From: Serinus canaria
Taxonomy: Eukaryota; Chordata; Aves; Passeriformes; Fringillidae
Direction of reading: 5' to 3'
NCBI RefSeq assembly: GCF_022539315.1
Contig: NC_066316.1
Span: 63,035,994-63,099,993 of the forward strand
Length of the DNA stretch: 64,000 nucleotides
Part shown: in pieces, positions 22,704 through 36,450 of the stretch
Numbering within the stretch: position 1 is the stretch's first letter
Layout of the letters: each line of letters starts with the position of its first letter
Position numbers and translations under genes: made by a program
Notes under the pieces: model-generated
The model's input: only the letters and a program-made list of their open reading frames with translations
The model's database searches: none
What the model was told of the DNA's origin: nothing

Positions 22704-23984
22704 CAAGCATTCAATGAATCACATCAGACTTGCTGACAATGACTGGCTTATTATGTAGCTGCTGAAAGAAATGTAGCTTTGTGCAGAAGACAAAGGAAGA
22801 CACAGATAGGGAGTGATTTTGGAAAACATGAATGATTTTTCAGACAGCAGGGAGGCTGTATGAAGCAATGAAACAGAATCCATGATAAGCTGCTGGAGAA
22901 GAGGTTGATGCAGCAAAAAGAAACAAATAATAAGAACTAGAATAAGCTCAAGCAGAGAGGAGAAAGACATGGACAAGCACAAAGTGTAAAGATGCTGAGG
23001 AGAGGAAATGGAGAGAACATAAAAATGTCACTGAAACTGTAAAATGACCAGGACTAGGGGAGTTGGTTCATTGCCAGGAAACAGAAGGAGACTGGTTGGG
23101 TAGGAATTTGGTTTTCACAGTACCAGGTAGGTCTGAGGATGTAAGCAAAGAAATATGCAAAGGTTTGTTTGACTGCAGAAGCACATACAGGACATTTGGA
23201 CAAAGGATAAAAGTGCGGAGGAAAAATGGGGAAAATACTAGACAGGACATTTTGCAGTGCTGAGGAATATGAAGTTTTTCAGAGTGTTTAGTAGACACAG
23301 GTCAAAGCCTAATGGAATGTGTGAAGCCTAACAAGCAGTGATAAATTATCTTGTACTGGATACCATGCTGCCACTGCTAGATCCTTATTAATATAAGATG
23401 TAAGTTTTTGGTTTTTGTTACAGATCAGTGATATACGCACAGTGTAGGAGGAGAGAAGAGACAAAGTTGTGATAATGCACACAAATGAGTTATAAGTAGA
23501 ATATCTGCATATTAGGTTATGCTATTGGAGGTTAGTCATATTGAGCACAGAAAAACAATGATGGGTGGAGGAACCCTCATTATCTATTCTATTCAAACAG
23601 ACTCCCTTAATGTGGCCACTCCCAGGGTTCTTTAAAAAGGATCAGACCATGGTCTTCAGGAGGAAATCCATGAAAAACACTTCACAAACTGGCCAGGGTT
23701 GCTGCCCTCAGGGGCACATGGCTTGTTGTGGGCTCTGTGGATAGACATTTGTAGGACTGGGTAAAACTTGCTAATGGGACTGTGGGAAGGTGCAAAATTT
23801 ACTCACAGATATTTAAGGGAAGGACCAAAGGAAAAGGGAATTATCAGAATGGATTTAGGAAGAACAAGCATCTATCCTATCCTTTTATTTAAATCCTACT
23901 TCTAAGTGTATTCCACATGGATGTCCTTTCTTGCCTCAGAAATATTCTGTATGTGATGTACAGGTAGTGGACAGACAGATATAG

Positions 23985-24028
23985 CATACATATAAAACAT
24001 ACATTTAGATGTATGTTTTATATGCATG
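23985..24028. repeat. Inverted repeat, 20-bp arms with one mismatch, 4-base loop
   Basis: The inner 16 bp (23989-24004 with 24009-24024) are perfect around TTAG. One mismatch follows and then three more pairs out to 23985/24028. Sequence is AT-rich (CATATAAAACATACAT), and ATGTTTATATTT-like repetition continues to about 24075. Confidence 0.88.
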
Positions 24029-27000
24029 TATATTTTAATATTCACATTTATGTTTACATTTATGTTTATATATTCTCTTCATCTGGGTCCAGAATGTTCA
24101 TTTGAAAGCCATTTTGCTTCTTCCAATTTGTAAATGGTGCCTTGGCGTCATACTTTGAGACTCTCTAATTGTAAAATCTTTGTATAGACAAGGAGATGTT
24201 AGCAAGGGACTGGTTTGTTTTCCTGGCATGTCTCCAAAAATCAGTGATTTAGAGTTAGTGCTAGAAGAGCTGGCCTGAAGAGAAGCTGATGGGATACAAT
24301 AGAGTTCTGAACTTCTATTCATTTTTATGAAATGATGTTTTCAACATCTGGAACAATTCTAAACTCTCAGTCACTTTATAATGCTCAAAGCATTTAAACA
24401 TTATAAAATTGCCCCTTGACACTTAGATTAATTGCTGCTTGTCTTGAATCTGCTTGCACCAGAGTAAGTATAACTGGATTTAAGTATTGAGAAAGCCACT
24501 GGTTTTCTTTAATAGTTGTGTTTCTTTAACTGTGTGTCCCCATGGAATACCTATACTTAAAGGGACTGCTAAATATCAATTTGTGTGGTATTGGAAAACA
24601 ACACTTGAAATATTTTTTATATGTCAGGGATTGGAATGGATTAATGCTTGTATTTTTTTAGTTTCAAGGATGTGTCAGAAGACGATAATATTAAACCCTG
24701 CTGTTTTACTAAACTGACTGAACTAAATCCTGTCAAATTTAACAAGGTTCCTTGGAAGATTGTGCAGAATGTGCTTGAATGGAATAACAATGAATTCAGT
24801 CTTGCTGCTGACCAACAAGCCCAGTGTATCATATAGCCCTCGCTGCCCATGTCACAAGTGTTCGTAGTGAAAAAGTTCCTTATTTACAAACCCTGCCTTA
24901 CTCAGGTCTACTCAGATATCACATACCATTTTAGGTAAGGTTTTCTGTCACCCCTTCCAATCTTTGTAGGAAACAGTGGTAAGAAAAGCTATAACTAAGG
25001 TAGGTTGGTATATTCTGAATGCCTCAAACTAGTTGATTATAATGACACGGTAATTGTGGAAGCTGGAATTTTCCATGTTTGCTTTTCATTTCAGGCCAAA
25101 TTCCTTTGGAAACCTAGAAAATCCACTTTTGCCAGTTTTGTGAAGAGGAATAAGGGAGCACAGCAGAGTCTTTTAATACCATTTAAAATAATTTCCAACT
25201 TTTTCTAGAGGGGGCTTATGCTGTTGGATTCTGCAGAAAGTGAAGTTTGGACAATTCGGCTCAGGATTCACTCTCTCTTTGGTTTTTAATAAATCTGCAT
25301 ACATCAAAGGGTTCATAACTGAGGGAAATCTTAGAACATTTAATTAAGGACATCAGGAAGTATGAGTCAGATATTTGCTCAAGGATATAATTAAGCAAAT
25401 TCCAAAAAGCTGTCTGGAAGACTCAGAAATAGGAAGAGCCAAGTTCTTTGTCAGCATGGACAGACAGTTCATGTTTTCAGTGGTAGAAAATAATAACTTT
25501 GCTTCAAGAAGAGTTACTTTGGTATGAAACTTAAATCATGAATGTTCAAGCTGTCTTTTATATGTATTTATGTGAAAAGTGACCATGTCAGAAAAAATTC
25601 TCAGATATTGCGGTAATGTTTCCATCGTCCATAGAAAAAACAAGTATTGGAACCTTTAAAAAGCTGTGAGATATTCCAGCCTGGGGAATAACTCTTATCT
25701 AGAAACTCCTTCAGAAAAAAATAGTAAATGTACTATTTTAAAAGTACTGAACATACTACTACAACTCTACACTCTAAACAAATAATTACTATATGAGTAA
25801 AACATATGCAGATGCCTTCAAAATACTTCACACAATTCCTAGAGATCTTTTTCACTTAACATGAGTGTTTTCACACTTTAACTGGGGAAGATTTATAAAA
25901 GATTGCATCTTAAATCCCTTAACCTGAAGGAGAAGGATCGTATTATTATAATGTATTCATCAGTGTATGTAGCTATGCTGGAATCTATACACAATCTGTA
26001 TTTGCTACAAGTAAAAGCTGGTGGTGAGAAGACTTGTGAAGTATTTGCTGATCTTCATCTCCTGTGTAAGTACAGCATAAGTGCTCTCATAGCCCACAAA
26101 AAAGGTAGATGATGCTCATCCGGCATCTATTAGTCAGAATCCACACAGCAGTAGAGCAGTAGAGCAATAGGAACCTGACATTTAGAGGAGGGATACCTTT
26201 GGTGGAGCTGCATAGGAAATGCAGCTGATTCCTTGCTAAGGCTAAGTTCAGTTTTCAATTTGGTGTGGAAATTGCAGCAATATTGTTTGGAGAATGTAGG
26301 TTTATATCCTGAAAAATGGCTAAAATTTTTTTCATATTTAGGCACTTTTTCTCTATTTCATGTGCTGTTTTTCCCTAGCATCAGTAAAATTCAAGCATAG
26401 ACATAATGTTTTCAGTCATGGCCTAATGCATCTTAAAATTATCCTGTCAGAATACCAATTAGTTTGCTGATCCAGCTCGTGATGCAGCCACTGAAAAACA
26501 GAATCAGAGCAAGAAATGTAGCAGGAATGGGACCACCCCCTTTTGGCAAGAGCTGCTTCTTAGGTCAGTGTAGAGTGATCACAAACCTATAACCAGAGCA
26601 AGCCAAGGATTTTATTTCACCCACCCAGTCTGTCAATGGCAGAATGACAGATTAATGCAGACAGTTGCAATAACTTCTCTGCAACACTGCATGAGCCCCT
26701 GACAGTATTTAGTGTTGCTCTAAAAGATTTTTCTTTGAATCAAATGTTTGCAGGTAGCAACATTTAAATTCCACTCTGGTTTTCACAGTGATAAACAAAA
26801 GGTTTAGAGGGCAATCCGCATGCATTTTAAATCTGGAGGAACACACAGGTTAGCCTAAAGCCAAGCTCATGATATTGATTTTAAAGACCACCTGGTAATG
26901 GCTGAATGGTTTAAAGAGGCATTATTGTGAAGAACAGGGGAGCTTCGAGTCATTGAGAACACAGCAGGAAGAAAGTTGTTTTTTACAAGTCTGAACAGGG

Positions 27001-30000
27001 CCTTATTTGATTTGCAGGACTACTGATACTGCTGTTGATGGATGAGAAGGAATGAACTCAGATGTGAGGGCCAGGGTCCAGCCTGTGATGACAAAAGTGA
27101 TAATTAGAAAAACAAAACCATATTTTTCCTTGTGTAGAAAGTACATTTGCTTCTTGAGAAACAGTAAATATGGGACACTTGTGGTAACATTTATTGTCTG
27201 AGCTTATAAGACCTTGCAGACTGGCATCTCTAGATGTTTGGAATTGGAACAGTAACTTTGGAATTCCTCATTTAGTCCCTTCTGTGGAATGTCCTTGTGT
27301 CAATGGGCAGAAACCTAGGGGTTTGGGTAGAAACCAGAATGTTAAAGAATGAAAAGGGAGACATGCAGAGTCCCTGGCATTTGGTTAGTTGACAGAGCAG
27401 CTCTTTAATTGTCTATAGACGAAAGTCCCAGTCTCAGAAAGTCTCAGAAGACTACTGTCACATTCCAGCAAAACAATGTCTCTTGTTTTAGCTGTTCACT
27501 GTGGCTTTTCAAGTATACAGCTGAAGAGAAGGAAAAGCCAAAGAAAATACAATTACGAATGGTAGATGGAGTGGGGATCTCAGAGACCTCAGAAGAAGGG
27601 ATATGGGGGAGCTCTAAGTAGGGTGTAGGCCCTGGAAGAGGGTGCTGAGGAGAGGTGAGCAGGTGGGAGGGTTTGGGATTGGATCTGGAGAGAACAGGGA
27701 CCTGGGATGAGAGGGGATAGTGAGCACTGGGAGAAAGCAGGGCTGGGGAACTAAACGCCAGGGTCTGGGCTTGGCTGTAGCTGCAGATCAGGGAAGGGAA
27801 AAAAGCTTTGACCTGGCAGAAAGAACTCACAGAAATCACAGTATGAGTAAGGTTTGAAGGCACCACAGTGGCTCCAAACCTCCTGCTCAAGCAAGACCAT
27901 TCTAGAGCACATTGCACAGAATCATAAACAGGTTAACCTTGTGCCACAGCATAATACCACATATGCTGCAGTAATGAGCAATGCAGGGACCCCAGGAAGG
28001 TATAAAGGAGTGCTCTTTATAACCAAAAACCTGGCCTTTTTTAAGCAGTTAGCCGATTATCACTACTCAGTTTTAAGGCACAACAAGCCCAAGTCAGCCA
28101 AGCAACATGCACCACGCACCACAATGCAGACAGGATGTGGACATGTGGCAGTCACACAGCACATCTCACATCTCATCTCTGATGTTCCTCTACCCTTATT
28201 CCAGCAGAGTCACTTTCCCATAGCTCCCCTCCACTCAGCCTAAGTAACAGGCTGGAACCATGTTCCAAGGCCTTCCCTTTATAAAGCCTTCCCTGTTGGT
28301 AATGCAGATACACCAAGTAATAGAAGAAATGTATAAAAAAACACGGTTACTGGTAAAAAAATCGTGAGGGAATAAGAATAAGTGGACGTGCACAAATAAT
28401 GGCATTGGATGGTAGAAACAGCACTTGCAAAACAGCAGGAGCTTCATCATACAAGAGAAAAAAGTGTGTATTTCTGCTTATTTCATACTATCCAGTTATT
28501 TGACTTTATTTGTTAAAGGCCTGATCAAAAGTCCATTTGGCATTTGACTGCGATAGGTGCACACTGGATAAAGGCTTCAAAGATGGAGACATTTGATCTA
28601 GTTCATTCCTTATTGTTTATAGCAAAGAAGGTAAGAAAAAAATGTACATCAGTTTTCAGCATTAGAATTAGCTCTGCTTTAGCACATAAATCTCTGCTTG
28701 ACTTTATTGCATTTCTGTGCTGGAAAACTTCTTAGTACCAGAAAGCTAAACTACAGAGAAAAAGAGAACCACAAGAAAACATCCAGAATATATAAATGCC
28801 ACTTCCAATAATATAGGACTAAGCAATTTCCTTTAAAGATCCCAGCTTGTCAAACACTGATATGAATTATGTCTTATTGCATTAGGAACTAAAAGCAGCA
28901 ACTGGCACACCCTATCCTTGGCTTCCACATTCATTCAGATGTAAATCTGAATTAAAGTGATAGCAGCAGAATTTTCCATGTAAGTAATTTAGGCAGAAGC
29001 CCTCACAATTTCTCACTCAATCTGGCTGGATGTGATCCCATGCAGTTCACACTGAATGGACAAATAGTCACTCAAGGCCTGTGCCAGGATTCCTAGTACT
29101 TCCAGACAGTATTGGAATTAGATTAGAAATTCTGGATTTTATTTAAAACAAGGAATAAAATTCAAGTGCTTATGTTTTGGAAGATAAGTTTTAAAAGTTT
29201 GAGTACCTGGCTTAGGGTCACTCAGCACCTAATTCCAGACAACCTTGTTTCTTCATAGTAGAGGAATGATGACCTAAAGTTCCACACTTTGCAGGGCAGA
29301 AGGGAAAACTTTTTACGTCAAAAGGCTCTGCAAATTCTCGTCCGCTGTAAAGATGTTTTACATAAGTAAATTATCAAGTCCAGCTCCAGTGACCCTCCTG
29401 GTCTCCCCCATAAGAATAGAAAGTTAATGGCAACATACATCCTGGTTGTATGATGGTGGTGCTGTCCCTTGGGGCATAAGGAATCTCAGAGATGGAAGGC
29501 TGGATAACAGATAGGGGTCAGTGAGGTAGGATTCATCTCCTCAATTTGTCTTCCAAAAAGAAACCACAGTCTATTGATGCTTTCATGAAAAATGTTGACA
29601 AGAACTCTGATAATAGGCTAAGAAGGACTACATGGGCATCAAGCTAAGAAGAGAAGGCTCACATAATTCACCCTAACTCTCTGGGACAAATGAGAAACTC
29701 TGACCCCTGGCAAAGCCCAGTTTCATGCCTGCAGTCCCCCATGTCTTAGCTATGTGACAGTGCAGTTCCTTTGATGGAAGCATGCATTATTTTAAGGCAG
29801 AGGTATAGAAGAGATGCTGACAGATCTCATTCTTCTGGGATGAAAGGGCTCGTGGCACATGAGATGTTCAACCCCTGAGAGAGGTGCTTCAGCCCAGTCT
29901 TCAGGAGTCTTCTGTCTCTGGCCTAGATAGGCTCTGCTCTTTTACCATTCTACAAGGAGCAAAAATGTCAACCACAATAATGTTGAGGCTTTTTCCGACA

Positions 30001-33000
30001 AAAGCTCTGTGGGCTAGAATTTGAAAATTTCTTATTCTATAACATAGCATAATTTAAAAAACATTGAAATGTTTGCAGAAAGACAAATAAAGATAATTTA
30101 AGTTGTCCCAATAAAATTTTTTATTTGTTTCTTGACATAATCAAAATAGCAAAGGAAAGCAACCCTGACAGAAGGATATTTGACCTTGTTAAAGTAAATG
30201 CTCCTCAAGAAAACAGTTTATCTTTCTCTGTCTGAAAGTCCATTATAATAGTAATTCTGTGGCACACAAAGGTAGTGAACATCCAGTGGGCATGCCACAC
30301 TGCAAAGAGACAGAAGGCATTTATAATAAGTGAATCCCAAATAATTAGTGTAAGAGATCATGAAATGTACAGAGGGAAAAGATAGCCTGAGATGTATTGC
30401 AAACAAAAGGGGGGCCAGGACATTAACAGACTGCTGTTCCCTCGGGTGTTTTCTACAGACGGTTTATATTTGTGGAGTTGAAAAGGAAAATTTATTTTAA
30501 AATTTTGCCAATATGCCCTTTGAGTTTTGATTTTTCTTAGATCTGTAGTCTTTAAGGTTTGTTATTTTAACCACTACCTTATTTTGCAAAAGCTCAGCCT
30601 CTTAAAGCTCCACTTTCACTTTAGAGAAACATCATTTTGTTACTGGGCAACAGCAACACCCACACTCAGAAAATTTAAAGATTATGACAGCTGGAGCAAG
30701 AATTAAAGAGATAAGCAAAGGATACCAATAATTGAATGTACAGAGCCCTAATATTTCCAAATAAGCTGATGTGTGTCTCAACACAGGGCACTGCAGAGAA
30801 AACTAAATATCTGTTTGGAACTCCTCGATATTATATCCCATAACAGCTCTTATTATCAGAAATTTTTATGTGACACAAGTTTTAATGTTTCTAAAGGATT
30901 TTTAATATTCACTCTTGAGTTAAGGTAATAGCAAACTGCTGCATCAAGTAAAGGCCTTAGGAAAGAATTACCTATTACAAAAATGAAAGAGACATCCAAT
31001 GTTCTTTGAGGTCAGTTGATGTATTTCTTTTTCTACAAAGGGTACACTATAAAAAATTCTTCTGGACAAAAAGCTGTTCTGAATTCCTGGCAAAGCTCAA
31101 GCCCCATTTACTGCTGTGAAGTCAATCCTTCCTGTGGAGCACATGGTTTTCCAGATTAGAACTGCACAGTTACTGGCCCTTGAAGTCAGGCTTGGGCATG
31201 CTAACACTATTATTCATCCCATGTGGTGCTGATATGAAAAGAAATAAAGGTGAAATGTTTATGAGGGTGAATTTTTAAATTGGCCAGTAAATGAATTTAG
31301 CACACAAAAGTTGATAACATTTACTGGACCACAGAAAGGCAAAATAAAGCTATGAAGCATTAATAGACCATCCTTTAAACTTTCTAGTTCTCTTAAGGGC
31401 TGAAAAAAGAAACATCATTAAAAGACCAGTGAAATCTGAGCAGTATGGTAGACTCATAAGAGAAAACATTGATGATGCCATACCTCTACACTTTCACATT
31501 CTGACAGGAAAACATTTCAGAGAAAGAGTAATTTAGCAACTTGAATCCTTCTGCTTTTTTGTTCAAAACTCACCCAAACCCTTTGAAAATGCATGAATAT
31601 TTCTTTTTAAGTGATGGTCATTCTACATGACTTATGAAAGTCATAACTTTCTCAAGTAATATTCTTGTTAGGATCCCATAGGGGAGCAAGTTCCTTGTTA
31701 AGGCCTGTAAACTGCTAGGTCAAACTTTCCCTCTGGCATTTGTTGGGGTCCTGATTTAAAGCCACTGAACTTGATGTAAAACCTCCTTTTGGCTTCATAA
31801 GTTTTGAATCAAGTTCACTGAGTCAAGCACATGGGAGACTTTCTGACCTGGAAGAATCATCTCCTCTTTAAACAAGCTCCCTTTTCAGGAAATATCACTT
31901 ATTTTCAGCTAATGTTTGGAGGTAACTACAGCTGATGTGTGATTAATTAGCACCATGTACGAGGTTGAGATTTCTCTATCAAAAGATGTATGTCTGTCTA
32001 TCCTGCAGGGAGTATGGGGCAGCTAGGAGGCATCAGATCTTCTGTTCATGTATTGGAAGAGAGCCACATTTGACTTATATGCCAATAGTCAGGTGTGAAG
32101 CCTGTCATGCAGTTTGCCTGTGGAAGAAATCCCTTTTCTGCTATGTTGATGAAAAGTTAAACTTTCTCATTGATGCAGCAAGTACCGTGCATTGAAAAAA
32201 AAGAGGCAGAAAAGTATAACTAAGCTACCTCCAAACTGCAAGCAGAACAGATGATCCAATTCCAACAGCATTGTGTTTACTGCACAGTGCTACTCCTGAA
32301 AGACTTGCTACTCTTTGTAGCAAGTTTGTTCTTTTCTTGATGCATAAGAAACAAGTTTTGGTCAAATCCTTCTAAAGATAAGTACAGTAAAAATTTCATT
32401 TTAGATGGCAGGAATGTCAAAAATAGAACCCTGAAGTCCCTGTTTCAATTTGATATTTAGAGAGTGATGCAAAGTTATAGATATTCTTTACTGGAATCAT
32501 GATTTTTTTTTTTTAATTGTCTTATTTTTAAAACTGTTGAAATTAATTTTTAGTGTAATTCCAGGATGCAGTTATCTAGGCAATTAATGCTCTGATAATG
32601 TGATAAATGCTTCTGAGCTGTATCAGATGTATTTGATTTACTTGAGGTGAGAAAATAAAGAGTTTTAAACTAAATCTATATAAGTAATTTTATTTAGATA
32701 GGAATGATTCTTCATAAAGCAGCATCTCTTTAGGATGGAGAAGCATGAGTTATTGTTTGCAAGACAATAATTTTTTCTTTTGTTCCAAGTTCTGAACCAA
32801 CAACCTTCCTGCCTCTCTCTGGTGCCAGCTTAGTACTGTTTACCTGCAGGTGAGTTCAAGAGAAGATTGCTAGAAAAATGTGTTGCTTTTTTTTCACCAT
32901 TTCAGTGGAGAAGATGGGTGTTCTTTCATCCTTCAACACAAACAGTTACATGACAGAACAGTGTACTATAAAGTGTGAAAAAAGTTCTGAGGGAAGACAG

Positions 33001-33649
33001 AAATATGCCGTTGAGTTATAGTACAAAAAAAAAAAATAATCAGAAAACCAGAAGAAACACCATGGCAGATGTGACAATATGTTTTGGCCTGTTTCACTTC
33101 TTTGAGGTTGCTCTTATAACTTGACAGTGGGGAACTCTCCAGAGCTGCTCACATGCTGGGAGAAGGGTGGGAAGACAAAGAAACAGAGAAGCAAGCTGTG
33201 GGAATGCAGCTTTATTTTTGAGTACATGAAGAAGCAGTATTTCTGAATATCAGCACTTACACACCAGGATTGCAGTTCCACAGAGTATAAATGAGGAAAT
33301 TTTGGACATATTGTCATTTGTTCATATTGTCATGTGTTCTCCTCAGGGCAAGAATGTTTTCACTGTTATATTTTGACAGCCAAAACAGATTTTCTGCAAA
33401 AGAACAGTTTATAGACTTTTCCATTTTATTTGAGACAGAGCCAAAACCAAAACCAAAACTTATGTTATGTCCTTTTGTCTTCAGAAATACAATTCTGGGC
33501 ACGGGTGTGAAATACAATTTTGGCTGACTGGTATAATCCTGGTTTCCCACATGAACTCCAAAGTCAGCATCAGATTAAGAGATTTCATCTCCAGTATTCC
33601 TACAGACTGGTGGGCTGGTTCTTGCAAAAGAACAAGAAACAAGCAAATT
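24029..33649. other. Long unannotated stretch, no gene recognised
   Basis: About 9.6 kb without a gene, RNA gene or repeat family that I can support. Minor items: a 9-bp inverted repeat with 4-base loop at 25718-25739, a T run at 32503-32514, an A run at 33026-33038, and a near-perfect 16-bp tandem repeat at 33307-33338. At 27444-28243 both strands hold overlapping open frames of 129-157 codons in a moderately GC-richer patch. Neither frame has a recognisable domain, and two long overlapping antisense frames argue for composition rather than coding. Confidence 0.55.
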
Positions 33650-33670
33650 AAAAAAAAAAAAAAAAAAAAA
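33650..33670 (+). repeat. Poly(A) tract, 21 A
   Basis: An uninterrupted run of 21 A. It could be the tail of a retroposed sequence, but I see no recognisable gene-like body upstream and no target-site duplication, so it is annotated as a homopolymer only. Confidence 0.95.
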
Positions 33671-34311
33671 GAGGAACACTGATAAATACACAAAGCTACT
33701 GACACTGTGCTGAGCTGCTGCCCTCCTTCAAAGGTGGGTTTGAGTTTTGAAGGGCCTGGGCATCCACACTGATGTCAGGCCCAGAGATGTTGTTGTTCTG
33801 GATGCATTCAGTCTCAGTTTTGAAGCTAATTCATAGCTTTTGTGATATCTTGTATCTTATAGTCCATTATATATTCCAATTCTAGTTTGACAAGCAGCTC
33901 CAGCTAAGCACAGACAGAAAAATTACTTTTGTGGCTACAAGAACATGATCAAGATCATAGCCATAATGAAGGCCCCATCTCCCTGTATGAAGACATTTGT
34001 TTTCGTATTATTTTTTACATTAAACCTATAATGCCATTTCTTTAGCAAAACTTACATGCTAAGCAGAAATACATATGTTTTCCCTTGTGTGCTTAACTCA
34101 GCTGGTTCAGTGAGGAGATTCTTGGACTATTCTGAAATTCTTGGATGTACTGCAGATCACTAAGATGCATGCTGAAAAGATTATTGGTATTAAAACGCAT
34201 TCTCAATGGATATTTTTAATGAGAGAAAAAGATTTCAGGAAAGAATGGAGAGAGAGAAAATGCCAGAAAATAACTCAGAAAAAGTTATGGTTTGATATCA
34301 GGTGCAGATTA

Positions 34312-34357
34312 AAGACCCTACCGTATTGTTTCACAATGTGACCATTGGTAGGGTCTT
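34312..34357. repeat. Inverted repeat, 11-bp perfect arms with a smaller hairpin in the loop
   Basis: AAGACCCTACC (34312-34322) pairs exactly with GGTAGGGTCTT (34347-34357). The 24-base spacer itself contains ATTGT-TTC-ACAAT (34325-34337), so a nested or bulged stem-loop is possible. Not recognised as any known RNA. Confidence 0.8.
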
Positions 34358-36414
34358 AAATTTCTTTTGTAATTAGAGACACTGTTAAAAATTAGTAAGT
34401 AAATAGAATGCAGAGAAACAACCTCATTACATCTTTTTGTCACAGAGGAGGGAATTGGGGCCTATGTTAATTATTCCTTGTCCAATCCCAGTAGTAGAAG
34501 AAACACTTCAAATATTAAATTATTTTGAAGTTTGGCACTTTTTTGTACGTAGATAATTTTTAATTGCTGAGCAATAAACTGCATAACAAAAGTGTTGGCA
34601 ACATCAAAGTTTTCGTGATTTAAACCTCTGAAGTTTAAAAATTGAGTGTGAAATTCCTTGAAGATGCTTTAACTTGCATAGCTCAATAGGAGAACAATGT
34701 GCAAAAGGGAGTCAAGAAAATGTTGTCTGTTTCCATGTGAAATTAATGGAGAACAACAGGCTACTCATTAATTGCTCATCTCATGATGACATAGTGAATA
34801 CTCCATGCCTCAGCATGGGAATGGGCTAACAGATAACTCACTCTCTACTGAGCAGGTTCTTTAGGAGATGCACAAGTGTACTCGTATTCCACACCAAAGG
34901 CTCTGGAATCCCCCTTAGAAAAGCCTAAGGAAGACAGATTATTCAAATGCAATAGATAGGGGGTTGAAAGATATACAGCAATTATCAGCCAGAGAAAATG
35001 GCCCAGATCATCACTTCTGAACATACCAGAAAATACCAGAAGCAGAGACAGATTCCTGCTGAGAAAGGTGTGTTGGTCTACTGGGACACAAACCTAGACC
35101 AAGATATGTCATAAAAGATAGCTGTGATTCTTCTCACCCTCACCAGTCAAAAACTTGGATTTACAAGTGGAAAAATACAATTTTATGCAAACAGAATCAC
35201 CAGTTCTTGGATTATATGACATGATAGCTTATTTGTGCCTTGTTCTCCTGATATACATCTCCCCTGAACAAATTCCAACCAGGAGTTCAGAGAAGCCTCA
35301 GCCTATGAAACAGCATTAGGTTAGTGGAAGAAAAATAAGGAAAGAAAGGTCTGGAGCATTTGTTTTTACATCTCTGAAAGAAGCTGTCCTATGTCTGACC
35401 ACAGATGAGAGTTGTAGTAAGTTATGACCAGTAACTAGAAACTGCTTTGTTCATATCTCTTAGAGGAACCAATTGCTGCAGACCCTTTGCAGCTGGTGCT
35501 GATAATACATTCAGATATGTCATATAGATAAAATAGTCCAGGAACTGCATTTTAGTTCTTCTGAGAGCAGGAAGCTTTGTCCCTCAGCTTTGTCCATACA
35601 TGTACAAATTGCTTCAGTAAAGATGCATCTGCACATTTGATGCTCTGCAGAAGAACAAAGGATAGAGCTACCCACTCTGCTTGGTTGCTAAAATCAACAT
35701 CAACAATTGTATGGGGGACACAAGCTCATTGAACTGGGGTCTTGGCAAACAATGCAGTTCTTTGGTTCATTTTTAACTGGATAACTGATGCAGAACATCT
35801 CCTATTATAAATTCAGTCAAGTTTCATGCTACTAAACAGAAACAGTTTTTCAGGATGGATGGGTCATTTCTTACAGACAATGAGTACACTGAAAGCAAAT
35901 TAAGCATATCTAATTGGAGAAGCAAATCTCTCACAGTTTCAGAAGACTTTGGTCTCACTGAATAAGCAGCCCTCCCCATGCCAGAACTAGCAGTGTCACA
36001 AGGAAAGGCTTCTTATGCTTTGTGTAAGCCAAATGCCATCAGTCCCAATATAATCACTACACCTGCTTTTATCTAGAATAGATGAATAAAAATCCTTTTC
36101 ATTAATTCCTTTTCCTGTGTGTGTAGCTGTGGTTGGTGCTTATACACTAATTAGTCCTTTAGTAAACAGTCTTTTGTAGCTAAGCAATTCTTTTAGATGC
36201 ACAGCATAATTTGACTTTTAGAGTATGGGCAGCAGCAGTGACATGATCCATTGGAGAGCCAATAATTATTGGCTAAACACAAGGATGGCAAAGAATCACA
36301 AGGTGGTAAGGAGACAATGCATGTCCATGCCTAATGCTAGCATGCAGCTTAATGACCTGAAAGAACCACATTCATCAGAATTCCAGTTCCATTACTTTTA
36401 AGAAAAACTTTTGC

Positions 36415-36450
36415 AATCCTCTTTACACATTGCTATGTGTGAAGAGGATT
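36415..36450. repeat. Inverted repeat, 16-bp arms with one mismatch, 4-base loop
   Basis: AATCCTCTTTACACAT (36415-36430) faces ATGTGTGAAGAGGATT (36435-36450) around TGCT. The single mismatch (T at 36424 with G at 36441) would be a U-G wobble in a plus-strand transcript, so the RNA stem would be continuous. Confidence 0.9.

Noticed and set aside
27444..28243. Overlapping open frames of 157 codons (minus) and 129 codons (plus)
   Set aside because: No domain, no splice or promoter context and mutually overlapping antisense frames; best explained by local composition.
33650..33670. Poly(A) tract as the tail of a processed pseudogene
   Set aside because: No gene-like body upstream and no flanking duplication could be found.
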